64,000 bases of DNA from Clostridiales bacterium UBA6114 (GTDB lineage: Bacteria; Bacillota; Clostridia; Oscillospirales; Butyricicoccaceae), in NCBI GenBank assembly GCA_002423435.1, contig DIWE01000005.1, positions 58,126 to 122,125 on the forward strand, read 5' to 3'. How positions within the stretch are numbered: position 1 is the stretch's first letter; the number at the start of each line of letters is the position of its first letter. The position numbers and the translations under genes were made by a program. Below are positions 18,105-26,942 of the stretch, piece after piece. The notes below the pieces were generated by a model that was not told the origin of the DNA, ran no database searches, and saw only the letters and a list, made by a program, of their open reading frames with translations.

Positions 18105-19637
18105 ATGGGGCAGCTCATCTTAAACGGCATACGGGACACCTTTACGGTTTATAATATTCTTTTTATTTTAGCGGGCGTGTTCGTGGGAATTGTCTTTGGC
18201 GCAATTCCGGGTCTCTCCACGGACCTTGCGGTGGTTCTGTTTCTGCCGCTGACATTCAATCTGGATGTATTGCCGGGGATCCTGCTACTGCTTGGTATAT
18301 ACTGCGGCGGTACATACGGAGGTTCAATAAGCGCGATCCTGATTGGTACGCCGGGAACCAATACTGCCGTGGCAACCGTATTTGACGGATATCCAATGGC
18401 ACAGAAGGGTCAGGCGCGAAAAGCTTTGAGCATGGCCCTATTTGCCTCGACGGTCGGCGGTCTGATAAGCGCTTTTATCCTTCTTTTTACCGCGCCGTAC
18501 ATCTCCGGCTTTGTTCTTAAATTCGGGCCTCCTGAATATTTTTGTCTGGCAGTCTTTGGACTCTCGATTATCGCAGGAGTCAGCGGCAACAGCCTGCTGC
18601 GCGGCTTAATTATGGGCTGTTTCGGCTTCTTTGCCTCCTGTATCGGCGTTGATGCCTCTTCGGGAGCGACGAGGTTTACATTTAATAACGTTTATATGAT
18701 GAAGGGACTTGCTCTTCTGCCGGTCTTGCTGGGCGTATTCGCGCTGCCCAACATTCTCAATCAGATTTACAGCAAGGGATACCTTAAAATATTTGGGAAA
18801 TCTCCTGAGATGGACAAAAAGGACGGACTGACCAGGCAGGAAAGGCTTTCATGCATGCCGGTCATTATGAGGTCGACCTTTATAGGGTGTATTATCGGAG
18901 CTATACCGGGCGCGGGCGCGGCAATTGCTGCATTCATGGCTTACAACGAAGGCAAACGGACATCCAAGCGCGGACATCTGTTCGGAACCGGTGAAATTGA
19001 AGGCGTTGCCGCACCGGAATCCGCGAATAATGCGGTTACAGGCTGTTCGCTGATCCCGCTGTTTACTCTTGGCATTCCGGGCAGTATCGTTGCGGCGCTT
19101 TTGATCGGCGCCTTTACCATGCAGGGGCTGACGCCGGGGCCGACGCTGTTTAAGACGCAGGCTCCCCTGATGTATGCGATCATGATCGGCATGATCGTAT
19201 GCAATGTGGCAATGTTCATAGAGGGGAAGTACCTTCTTCATCTTTTTGCGAAAATTTCTAAAGTTCCGCAGCCGATCCTGTTTACCGGATTGGCACTCTT
19301 CTGTGTTGCCGGTTCTTACTCTTCATCAAATCTGATGTTCGACGTCTATGTCCTGCTCGTATTCGGCATAGTGATGTTCCTGATACAGCGTCTCGGCTTT
19401 CCCGGAGCTCCTTTTGTCCTGGGTCTGATTCTTGGGCCGCTGCTGGAATCCAGTCTGAAAAACTCGCTTGTCATGTCCGACGGTTCCTGGCTCATCTTTT
19501 TTTTGAGACCTATTTCCGTCGTGATACTTATCATCACAGTGGTGTTCACGGCTTATTCTATGGTAAAAACACGGCAAATCAAGAGAATAGGAGCAGTGAA
19601 GACCGGCGTGGATGAAGCGACTGCGCTTGAAGATTAA
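18105..19637 (+). CDS. tctA: TctA-type large permease of the tripartite transporter
   Basis: This polytopic permease has 510 aa and about twelve hydrophobic segments. Family signatures visible are GAIPGLSTDLAVVLFLPLTF near the N terminus, GGTYGGSISAILIGTPGT, and the second inverted-repeat copy GAIPGAGAAIAAFMAYNEG with PESANNAVTG. It imports a substrate delivered by the TctC lipoprotein using an ion gradient. Coupling to two sulfatase genes is unusual, because characterised members import citrate, tartrate or aromatic acids. It is 26 nt upstream of the second sulfatase, so the two are almost certainly co-transcribed. Confidence 0.93.
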   Translation: MGQLILNGIRDTFTVYNILFILAGVFVGIVFGAIPGLSTDLAVVLFLPLTFNLDVLPGILLLLGIYCGGTYGGSISAILIGTPGTNTAVATVFDGYPMAQKGQARKALSMALFASTVGGLISAFILLFTAPYISGFVLKFGPPEYFCLAVFGLSIIAGVSGNSLLRGLIMGCFGFFASCIGVDASSGATRFTFNNVYMMKGLALLPVLLGVFALPNILNQIYSKGYLKIFGKSPEMDKKDGLTRQERLSCMPVIMRSTFIGCIIGAIPGAGAAIAAFMAYNEGKRTSKRGHLFGTGEIEGVAAPESANNAVTGCSLIPLFTLGIPGSIVAALLIGAFTMQGLTPGPTLFKTQAPLMYAIMIGMIVCNVAMFIEGKYLLHLFAKISKVPQPILFTGLALFCVAGSYSSSNLMFDVYVLLVFGIVMFLIQRLGFPGAPFVLGLILGPLLESSLKNSLVMSDGSWLIFFLRPISVVILIITVVFTAYSMVKTRQIKRIGAVKTGVDEATALED

Positions 19638-19663
19638 AAAACATTATTCTCCGAGGTGAAACT

Positions 19664-21160
19664 ATGGACCGCAGAAAAAACATTCTTTTCCTTTTTTCCG
19701 ATCAGCACAGAGGGGACTGGATGCCATACGATCGGGAAACATGCAATGAGCTTAAGACTGACGCATTGCCGCTCGGAATGCCGAACATCCGAAATCTGAT
19801 GGACAACGGCGTTACCTTTACCCACAATGCATCTAATTCTCCGCTTTGCGTTCCGGCCAGAGCGTGTCTGGCTTCCGGTCTGCATTATGACCATTGCAGG
19901 GTTTATAACAACGATTATTGTTATCCCTTGAGTCAAAGGACCTTTTATAGTGTTCTGAAAAACGCCGGATACAACGTATGCGGCGTTGGAAAGTTTGATC
20001 TGCACAAGCCGATTTTCTTCTGGGACAAAAGCGGCTGGATTAAACAATTGTCTACTTTGGGATTTACAGACGCTATTGACAGCGAGGGCAAGTATGACTT
20101 GCTGTGGTCATCGTTTTATACACCCAGGGGGCCATACGCATATTTCCTGACAGAGAACCGGTTGTTTGAGGAACATGCAAGGGATTATGTCATTCGGTAT
20201 CTCAACTCGAACGAGGTACGCCCGACACCGCTTCCCGCGTATGCGTATTCAGACAACTGGGTGGCAGACAACGCGGTTGAAAAGCTGAAAAAACTGACTG
20301 CGGATCGGAAGCCCTGGTTTCTGATGGTCAATTTTCCAGGCCCCCATAATCCATGGGATGTCACCGGGGAGATGAGGGACAGATGGAAGGATGTGAAATT
20401 CCCTATTCCCGACGACTATTTGGGCAACCCAGACGAATTGAACGCTATCAGGCAGAACTATGCCGCCATGATAGAAAATATTGACTCCAATATCGGCCTT
20501 CTCATGAAAGAGCTTGAAAAGACCGGCGAACTGGAGAACACGATTATTATTTATGCGGCTGATCACGGTGAGATGATGGGGGATCGAAACCGTTTTATGA
20601 AGTCTGTGCCCTATAGAGGCGCGGTCCACATACCGCTTGTGATCAGCGGGCCGGATGTGCTCAAAGGCGCAATCCGCAGCGAACTTGTACAGTTGCACGA
20701 TATTGCGGCAACGATTGTTGACTTTGCGGGGCTGTCGATGCCGGAAGCGAAGGACTCCAAATCCCTGAGGTCTCTCGCATGCGATGCGGCGGCGGGCCCG
20801 GTACGCGATTATCAGGCGGTTATGCTGTACAACTCGTTGCGCTTTGGAAAGGAATATGAAGATTATCTGGAGTATTCTCAATATAAAAAGCTGAAATCGG
20901 ATGATGAATATATTGCTGAATTCAACAAAAAGCTCGGCCTGGAGGTCACAAAAAATTCCGTTGGCCGGTTTGAGTATAAGAGCGATTGGAAATGTATCAT
21001 AACAAAAAAGTATAAGTTGATCGAATTCGAAGATGCGGATTCTGAACTGTATGATCTTGAAGGCGATCCATATGAAAAGATCAACATAGCAAAAGTCTGC
21101 CCCCCTGTAATCGATGAGCTGGAACAGCTGTATCCGTTCGACGGGATTCAAAACAATTGA
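19664..21160 (+). CDS. Cys-type sulfatase, second copy
   Basis: This sulfatase of 498 aa is only distantly similar to the one at 14675. The signature LCVPARACLASG near residues 62-73 holds the CxPxR cysteine for formylglycine formation. LFLFSDQHRGDW supplies N-terminal metal-binding acids, and YAADHGEMMGDR the second metal site. No signal peptide is seen, so it is cytoplasmic. GAGGTG lies upstream of the ATG. Two non-redundant sulfatases around one transporter suggest a substrate with two sulfate positions or two sulfated monomers. Confidence 0.9.
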   Translation: MDRRKNILFLFSDQHRGDWMPYDRETCNELKTDALPLGMPNIRNLMDNGVTFTHNASNSPLCVPARACLASGLHYDHCRVYNNDYCYPLSQRTFYSVLKNAGYNVCGVGKFDLHKPIFFWDKSGWIKQLSTLGFTDAIDSEGKYDLLWSSFYTPRGPYAYFLTENRLFEEHARDYVIRYLNSNEVRPTPLPAYAYSDNWVADNAVEKLKKLTADRKPWFLMVNFPGPHNPWDVTGEMRDRWKDVKFPIPDDYLGNPDELNAIRQNYAAMIENIDSNIGLLMKELEKTGELENTIIIYAADHGEMMGDRNRFMKSVPYRGAVHIPLVISGPDVLKGAIRSELVQLHDIAATIVDFAGLSMPEAKDSKSLRSLACDAAAGPVRDYQAVMLYNSLRFGKEYEDYLEYSQYKKLKSDDEYIAEFNKKLGLEVTKNSVGRFEYKSDWKCIITKKYKLIEFEDADSELYDLEGDPYEKINIAKVCPPVIDELEQLYPFDGIQNN

Positions 21161-21367
21161 GTTTGCTTCGTCCGTGCATGGATAACCGGACAACTGCAGT
21201 TTATACGGTATGATTTGCCGTACGCATACTGACCACTCCCGCGCTTTTACATTTTGGTGTCCCGGAATAAACGGTTTAGCGAACAATTCATTCAGTAGCT
21301 ACCAATTTCAAAGATCTTATAGGGAATTCCAACGACTGTAAAATAGGGGGAGGTAAACACGATAATG
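21161..21367. other. Intergenic region before operator copy 3
   Basis: No gene is visible. A small TACGG/CCGTA inverted repeat near 21204-21225 has no T-tract. With the following operator and leader it forms the 315-nt gap before the SLH gene. Confidence 0.4.
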
Positions 21368-21379
21368 CATACGTATGTA
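21366..21379 (+). promoter_or_regulatory. Operator copy 3 before the SLH/beta-helix gene
   Basis: CATACGTATG (21368-21377) is identical in its 10-bp core to the copies at 12998 and 14484, and the outer T...A pair is also shared. A TATAAA follows at 21378 and may be a -10. It lies about 100 nt before the ATG. Confidence 0.72.
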
Positions 21380-21475
21380 TAAATTTACGACATGATTCGC
21401 CAGTCAGCATAAACATCTTTGTAATGCTGACCGTAAGACGCAAGCGCTGGTAGAATTGAATTAAGGAGGATCATT

Positions 21476-24259
21476 ATGCGGAAAATGAAACGGTTTTTGT
21501 CTCTTATCTGCGTTTTTACATTGATTCTTAGCCTATTCGCTGGATTCGGTACTGTGACGGTCGGCGCGACAGATCTGTTTGACGATGTCGCAAGTGACGC
21601 TTGGTATTCGGAGGGAGTCGAATATGTTTACCGGCAGGGCCTGATGAATGGTGTTGGAGAATATGATTTTAACCCCAATGGCGCTCTTAATCGAGCCATG
21701 GTGGCAACGATTTTGTACCGCATGGCCGGGTCCCCTGCCGTGACCACCGCGCCCGCCTTTGCAGATGTGGGGCAGGGGCTCTGGTACACAAACGCGATCG
21801 CATGGGCAGAGTCAAACAGTATTGTTAAAGGCTATGCTGGCGGTACGTTCAGACCTATGCAGAATATCACAAGAGAGCAGATGGCTACGCTGCTGTATCG
21901 TTATGCCGCTTATGCGGGTATTGAAACTGGAAGCTCAGCAGCGGATCTTACAGGTATTCCGGACTATACCAATATCAGTTCCTATGCGTTAGATGCCATG
22001 AAATGGTGTATCGGCGCCGGTTTGATAAATGGTGTTGCGGTAGGAGGCATAAACTACCTGCATCCGCAGGACAATGCTACAAGAGCTCAGTTCGCAGTAA
22101 TTGTTATGCGTTTCTGTGAGCACATAGACGAGGAGAAGCCGTCAAACAACATTGATAATAAAAACAATGACAACAACGGCAATGGCAGCGGCAGCGACGA
22201 CAGCAGCGACAGCGACGACGAGGACACGCTGCTGACTGTTAAGCAGGACGGTAAAGGCGACTACACGACGATTCAGGCCGCGGCGGACGACGCGCGGCCG
22301 GGCGATACCGTCCTGGTTTACGGCGGTACCTACCGTGAAGAGGTCGTATTACCCAGAGGCGGCACCAGTAATTACAAGATAACCCTGAAAGCCGCAAGCG
22401 GCGAAGACGTCACCATCACCGGTTCTGAGATTGTGACCGGCTGGACACGTGACGACGTTTACAGCATCGACGACGACGTTTACTGCGTCACTATCCCCAA
22501 AGACCACTTCGACGACGATGCGCGAGGCAATTATTTCAACCCGTTTGCGGAAAAATGGGCCAGTAAGAGCAGAAACCAGCCCGATTATTTTTCCTGCGGC
22601 TGCGTCTATATCAACGATACCCCATTGTCCCAGGTATGGTCCATAGAAACCAGCCCCAACTATGAAGGCCTGGTTGATAATGCAAATACATGGTATGCGG
22701 AGGTTGACGATGAAACCGGAGACACAACCGTCTACGCCAATTTCGGCGACGAGGATCCCAATGCTGCCGGAAACGTAACGGAAATCAACACCCGGAAGCA
22801 ATGCATCACGGCGGCGTGGAACCAGGGCTACATCACGATTGACGGCATCACTGCCATCCATGGCTGCGGCCCCAAAACCATCAACTTTGCCGCATGGGGT
22901 TCCAAGCCAATGGAAGGCGCGATTGCCACCAACGGCGGATATTACTGGACGATAAAAAACTGCGAAGTGTACGGCAATCGCGGCGTAGCCATTGATTACG
23001 GCCTGGGGTCCCGCGGATATATGACGGAAAACGGCGGCGAGCCTGCGCTGTACGGGCACCATACAATCACTAACTGCAACGTGCACGACAACGGAACCAA
23101 CGGCATCATGGCCTACCGCGGCGCCTATACCGAGATTTACGGCTGCAAGCTTGCCAACAACAATGCTCTGAACACCGGCCTTACATCCGAGGCATACATC
23201 AAAAACGTCAACACCGGATTCGGCATCAATATTCACGACAACTATTTCTACAGCGATCAGGACTACGATACATTGGCCATCTGGTACGACTGCGAAGGCG
23301 ACGGCTCAAGCATTACAAACAATATCTTCTACTCGGCCGGTAATAACGGCTCGGGTTTCTCCAACATCGAACTGGAGAATGTAGCCGGCTGGTGCCTGTG
23401 CGCCAACAATATCTTTGTGAACACCGGCTGGGCATATTTTTCGGCTGACAGCAATATTTACATGGTGAACAACCTGTTCCTGGACAATACGAAGGGTTAT
23501 ACATATCCTTCGGGGACCAATTCCGCCGGCACAAAAGATAGATATCCCGGCGAATGGAGAGCCACTAATACATACGGCACCGGCGGCTATGCCCGCGTTC
23601 TCCGCGCCATGATACCGGGGACGCTGACCCCCATCTGCAAGGACGGCACGGACGGACAGAGCCACTGGGAGACCGTTACCCGTTTCAACAAAACTTTTAA
23701 CAACATCTTCTATGGGACCGGCGTGACCTGCTCGGCCAATACGAACGAACCCAGCCCGGAGGACTATATCGATACTTACTATGAGTTCACTAATCTGGGC
23801 GACGGATATTCGTATGATCTCTGGCACGCTGTGAACATTGAAGATTATCAGCCCAACGCCACCAAGGTCTACGGAAACGAGATCGATTACAACGCCTACT
23901 GCGCCGGTGCGACCAAGGTGAACTACCAGTACGCGGCCGCGCGGGGTTATGTGGCGGATGAGCACAGTGTGGAGGACGGCGGCCCTTGCGGCTACGAGGT
24001 GACGGGTGACAGAGACTCGTTTACCCTGAGCCTGACGGTGAACGAAACCGTATTGAATATCGACGCCCCCGCAATGACCGGCGAGTTTATGGGCAAGGCG
24101 GCGCTGTACGATTACCTGGGCTACGATTTCTACGCGCCCGACGTGGACACCGACTTTTTCGGAAATTCAAGAGATATGCAAAATGCGGTTGTCGGACCGT
24201 TCACAGATCTGAAAGCCGGTGTAAACACCTATGTTTGCTGGCCGAAGCAAGTAGACTAG
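21476..24259 (+). CDS. SLH-anchored cell-surface protein with right-handed beta-helix (lyase-like) domain
   Basis: This 927-aa exported protein has a signal peptide (about residues 1-31). Three SLH repeats follow: about 33-88 (DLFDDVASDAWYSEGVEY), 93-148 (AFADVGQGLWYTNAIAWAES) and 163-220. A low-complexity Asn/Gly/Ser/Asp linker covers about 222-255. The rest begins VKQDGKGDYTTIQAAADDA, the opening of DUF1565/pectate-lyase-type beta-helices, and has the many short N-rich turns of such folds. SLH repeats bind pyruvylated wall polysaccharide, so the catalytic part faces outside. Glycan lyase or hydrolase activity is inferred; no catalytic residues can be assigned. AAGGAGG precedes the ATG, and a LacI-type operator is upstream. 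Confidence 0.88.
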   Translation: MRKMKRFLSLICVFTLILSLFAGFGTVTVGATDLFDDVASDAWYSEGVEYVYRQGLMNGVGEYDFNPNGALNRAMVATILYRMAGSPAVTTAPAFADVGQGLWYTNAIAWAESNSIVKGYAGGTFRPMQNITREQMATLLYRYAAYAGIETGSSAADLTGIPDYTNISSYALDAMKWCIGAGLINGVAVGGINYLHPQDNATRAQFAVIVMRFCEHIDEEKPSNNIDNKNNDNNGNGSGSDDSSDSDDEDTLLTVKQDGKGDYTTIQAAADDARPGDTVLVYGGTYREEVVLPRGGTSNYKITLKAASGEDVTITGSEIVTGWTRDDVYSIDDDVYCVTIPKDHFDDDARGNYFNPFAEKWASKSRNQPDYFSCGCVYINDTPLSQVWSIETSPNYEGLVDNANTWYAEVDDETGDTTVYANFGDEDPNAAGNVTEINTRKQCITAAWNQGYITIDGITAIHGCGPKTINFAAWGSKPMEGAIATNGGYYWTIKNCEVYGNRGVAIDYGLGSRGYMTENGGEPALYGHHTITNCNVHDNGTNGIMAYRGAYTEIYGCKLANNNALNTGLTSEAYIKNVNTGFGINIHDNYFYSDQDYDTLAIWYDCEGDGSSITNNIFYSAGNNGSGFSNIELENVAGWCLCANNIFVNTGWAYFSADSNIYMVNNLFLDNTKGYTYPSGTNSAGTKDRYPGEWRATNTYGTGGYARVLRAMIPGTLTPICKDGTDGQSHWETVTRFNKTFNNIFYGTGVTCSANTNEPSPEDYIDTYYEFTNLGDGYSYDLWHAVNIEDYQPNATKVYGNEIDYNAYCAGATKVNYQYAAARGYVADEHSVEDGGPCGYEVTGDRDSFTLSLTVNETVLNIDAPAMTGEFMGKAALYDYLGYDFYAPDVDTDFFGNSRDMQNAVVGPFTDLKAGVNTYVCWPKQVD

Positions 24260-24321
24260 ACCGTTTCACGAAAACAGCAGACCATTGACTAAAAGTATCA
24301 ACTCAAGTGACTGCCAAAATA

Positions 24322-24359
24322 ATATTGAGCCCGTTGTTTTTTAGCAGCGGGCTCAATAT
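24322..24359. terminator. Long inverted repeat between the SLH gene and the PGI-kinase gene
   Basis: Arms 24322-24336 and 24345-24359 pair over 15 positions (ATATTGAGCCCG and its complement at the outside, one T-G pair inside) around a T-rich 8-nt loop. No T-tract follows on the plus strand. It may terminate, or it may serve as a binding or processing site just upstream of the next gene. Confidence 0.55.
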
Positions 24360-24385
24360 CGCAATCTGAAAAAAGGATCGTTAAG

Positions 24386-26707
24386 ATGGAATTAACGCTT
24401 GATATCAAAAATATAAAACCGTTTCTGCATCCTGGTCAGCTGGACGGATGGTGCAAAGAGGCGGTGGACGCACTTGACACTTTGCTGTCCGGCCGCGGGA
24501 AGGGCGGAAATATGACCGGGTGGCTAAGGCTTGCGGACGAAGGCAACGCCGATGTTCTGGCCAATATTAAGGAAGCCGCGGGGCAAATCGGGTCCGATTC
24601 CGATGCATTAGTTGTCGTCGGCATCGGAGGCTCTTATTTGGGCACCCGGGCCGCGCTTGAATTTGTGAAATCTCCCAGCTACAATCAACTGCCGAAGAAT
24701 ACGCCGGATATCTATTTTGCCGCGAGCGGCCTGTCTTCAAGCGGCACGGCGGACATCATCAGCATGCTGGGGGATCGTGATTTTTCAATAAACGTTATCT
24801 CCAAATCCGGGACGACCATTGAGTCGGCTGTTACATTCCGGATTTTTCGGGAGCTGTTGGAAAAAAAGTACGGCGAAAATGAGGCGGCAAAACGTATTTA
24901 CGTGACGACCGATAAAACCGGCGGCGCGTTGAAATTTATGGCGGATCAAGAAGGCTATAAGACCTTCGTGATCCCTGACGACGTGGGCGGCCGTTTTTCG
25001 GTGTTTACACCGGTGGGATTATTGCCGCTTGCCGTCGCGGGTGTTGACATTGATGCCACGCTGGCAGGCGCGAGATTCCTGTTTGATGCGGGGAAAAACC
25101 ATAATCCCAGGGAAAATCCCGCGTTGCTGTATGCCGCGGTCCGAAACGGGATTTACAGACAGGGCAGGAAAATTGAGCTTTTTGCCGGTTTTGAGCCGGC
25201 GCTGAGATTTACCGGGGAATGGTGGAAGCAGCTGTACGGCGAGAGCGAGGGAAAGAACCGCAAGGGCTTGTTTCCCGCATCGGTGGATTTTACTGCGGAT
25301 CTGCATTCCATGGGACAATACATCCAACAGGGGCCGAGGCTGCTATTGGAAACCTTCGTCAAGGTAGAGTACGGCAATGCGGATCTGAAAATACCGTTTG
25401 ACGTGCGAAATGCCGATGGGTTGAATTTCCTTGCGGACAGGAAACTCACATGGGCAAACCATCAGGCTTTGGCCGCCACCGCCGTGGCGCATATGGACGG
25501 CGGCGTGCCGAACATGACCGTTGCAATCCCGCGCGCAGATGCGGAAAGCTTCGGTGAATTGGCAGCATTTTTTGAACAAGCCTGCGGTATTTCCGGATAT
25601 ATGCTGGATGTAAATCCCTTTGACCAGCCGGGGGTTGAGGCATATAAAATCAATATGTTCGCTCTTCTCGGAAAGCCGGGATATAAAACGGAAAGGGAAA
25701 AACTGAATTCCCGAATCAGCGGAGGGCCGGTTGAAAAAGTGAGCGAATATCATCTTGGCATTGATTTGGGGGGTACCAACATTGCCGCCGGAATTGTCGT
25801 TGCCGACGGACGTCTGGTCGGAAAAGTGAGCATCCCGACGGAGGTTGCCGCAGGACGCAGACAGGTTTGCGAAAATATCCGCAGGGCTGCCGAGCTTGTT
25901 CTTGCAGAAGTACAGATCACCATTAGACAGCTTGATTCCCTTGGTGTGGGATATCCCGGCGAAGTGGACAGAGAAAACAAATCACTGGGGAATGCCGTAA
26001 ATATTCCGTGTCTGCGGGGAATCAAAATAAAGGATATATTTGCGGAAATGCCTGAATCATGCCTGTTTGTGGACAACGACGCCAATGCCGCCGCGCTGGG
26101 GGAACTGGCGTCGGGGTCGGGTACCGGCGTAAAAGATTTGGTGATGCTTACGTTAGGTACCGGCGTTGGCGGGGGTATTATTATGAACGGGAAACTTTAT
26201 ACCGGCTGCAACGGTGCCGCAGGGGAGATCGGGCACATGGTAATTTATGAAAACGGCAGGGCGTGCACCTGCGGGCGCCGAGGGTGTTTTGAGCAATACG
26301 CTTCCGCGACGGGATTGATCCGTACAACCATTGAGGAGATGAACCGACAGCCTGACAGTGTCATGTGGGAGCCTTGCGGCAAAGACACCGGAAAGGTTGA
26401 CGGACGTACCGCATTCTGTGCTTCGGAGCGAGGAGATCCGGCGGCAAAACGAGCGGTGGAACGTTATTTAAACGATTTGGCGTGCGGTATCATCAACCTC
26501 ACCAATCTATTTCAGCCGGAGATAGTGGTCATTTCAGGCGGAATTTCGAAAGAGGGCAATAAAATTCTCCTGCCGCTTAGGCAAATTTATGAAAAAGAGC
26601 AATATAAAGTGTCCGGACGATCTCCAAAACTCAGGATTGCAACATGTGCCGACGCAGGTATCATCGGCGCGGCGATGTTATATACCCAATCAAAAAATGA
26701 TGTATAA
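24386..26707 (+). CDS. Bifunctional fusion: glucose-6-phosphate isomerase + ROK-family sugar kinase
   Basis: This single 773-aa reading frame joins two glycolytic enzymes. Residues about 1-445 are phosphoglucose isomerase: VVVGIGGSYLGTRAALEF, the sugar-phosphate loop ISKSGTTIE, GGRFSVFTPVGLLPLA and the C-terminal DQPGVEAYK lysine region. Residues about 452-773 are a ROK kinase: nucleotide loop GIDLGGTNIAAGIV, catalytic Asp in FVDNDANAAALGE, the zinc motif with HM and CTCGRRGCFE, and GTGVGGGI. The kinase would phosphorylate free glucose and the isomerase convert glucose-6-phosphate to fructose-6-phosphate. There is no stop or gap between the parts. AAAAAGGATC lies upstream of the ATG. It probably handles hexose released by the glycan locus. 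Confidence 0.92.
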   Translation: MELTLDIKNIKPFLHPGQLDGWCKEAVDALDTLLSGRGKGGNMTGWLRLADEGNADVLANIKEAAGQIGSDSDALVVVGIGGSYLGTRAALEFVKSPSYNQLPKNTPDIYFAASGLSSSGTADIISMLGDRDFSINVISKSGTTIESAVTFRIFRELLEKKYGENEAAKRIYVTTDKTGGALKFMADQEGYKTFVIPDDVGGRFSVFTPVGLLPLAVAGVDIDATLAGARFLFDAGKNHNPRENPALLYAAVRNGIYRQGRKIELFAGFEPALRFTGEWWKQLYGESEGKNRKGLFPASVDFTADLHSMGQYIQQGPRLLLETFVKVEYGNADLKIPFDVRNADGLNFLADRKLTWANHQALAATAVAHMDGGVPNMTVAIPRADAESFGELAAFFEQACGISGYMLDVNPFDQPGVEAYKINMFALLGKPGYKTEREKLNSRISGGPVEKVSEYHLGIDLGGTNIAAGIVVADGRLVGKVSIPTEVAAGRRQVCENIRRAAELVLAEVQITIRQLDSLGVGYPGEVDRENKSLGNAVNIPCLRGIKIKDIFAEMPESCLFVDNDANAAALGELASGSGTGVKDLVMLTLGTGVGGGIIMNGKLYTGCNGAAGEIGHMVIYENGRACTCGRRGCFEQYASATGLIRTTIEEMNRQPDSVMWEPCGKDTGKVDGRTAFCASERGDPAAKRAVERYLNDLACGIINLTNLFQPEIVVISGGISKEGNKILLPLRQIYEKEQYKVSGRSPKLRIATCADAGIIGAAMLYTQSKNDV

Positions 26708-26751
26708 AGTATAGGCTTATCTATTGTTCTTTTCAAAACTTAAAAACCCGG

Positions 26752-26913
26752 GCGACCTTTGAGGAGGCTCTGGCGGACGCAAAAAAGAAGTATGTGGGCT
26801 TAAGTCCGAATATCCTCGCGCTTCCGAGAACCTTCAAAACCGCCGCCGTCCATCTGTGCATGAAAACCGGACATGTCGGCGGCCATGGCGACGAATGCCT
26901 CCATCATATGTAA
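26752..26913 (+). pseudogene. C-terminal remnant of a lost gene
   Basis: This stretch of about 53 codons reads as a protein C terminus (begins near TFEEALADAKKKYVGLS and ends GGHGDECLHHM, then a stop). The same frame is open further upstream but has no credible start or ribosome site. I do not recognise the family with confidence. It is most simply a gene truncated by rearrangement at the junction between the PGI-kinase gene and the exporter. Confidence 0.45.
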
Positions 26914-26942
26914 AATACAGTAAGTAAAGGGCGTGGGTCAAA

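Noticed and set aside
20249..21286. A 345-residue open frame antisense to the second sulfatase
   Set aside because: It mirrors the codons of a gene with full family motifs and has no recognisable domain or ribosome site.
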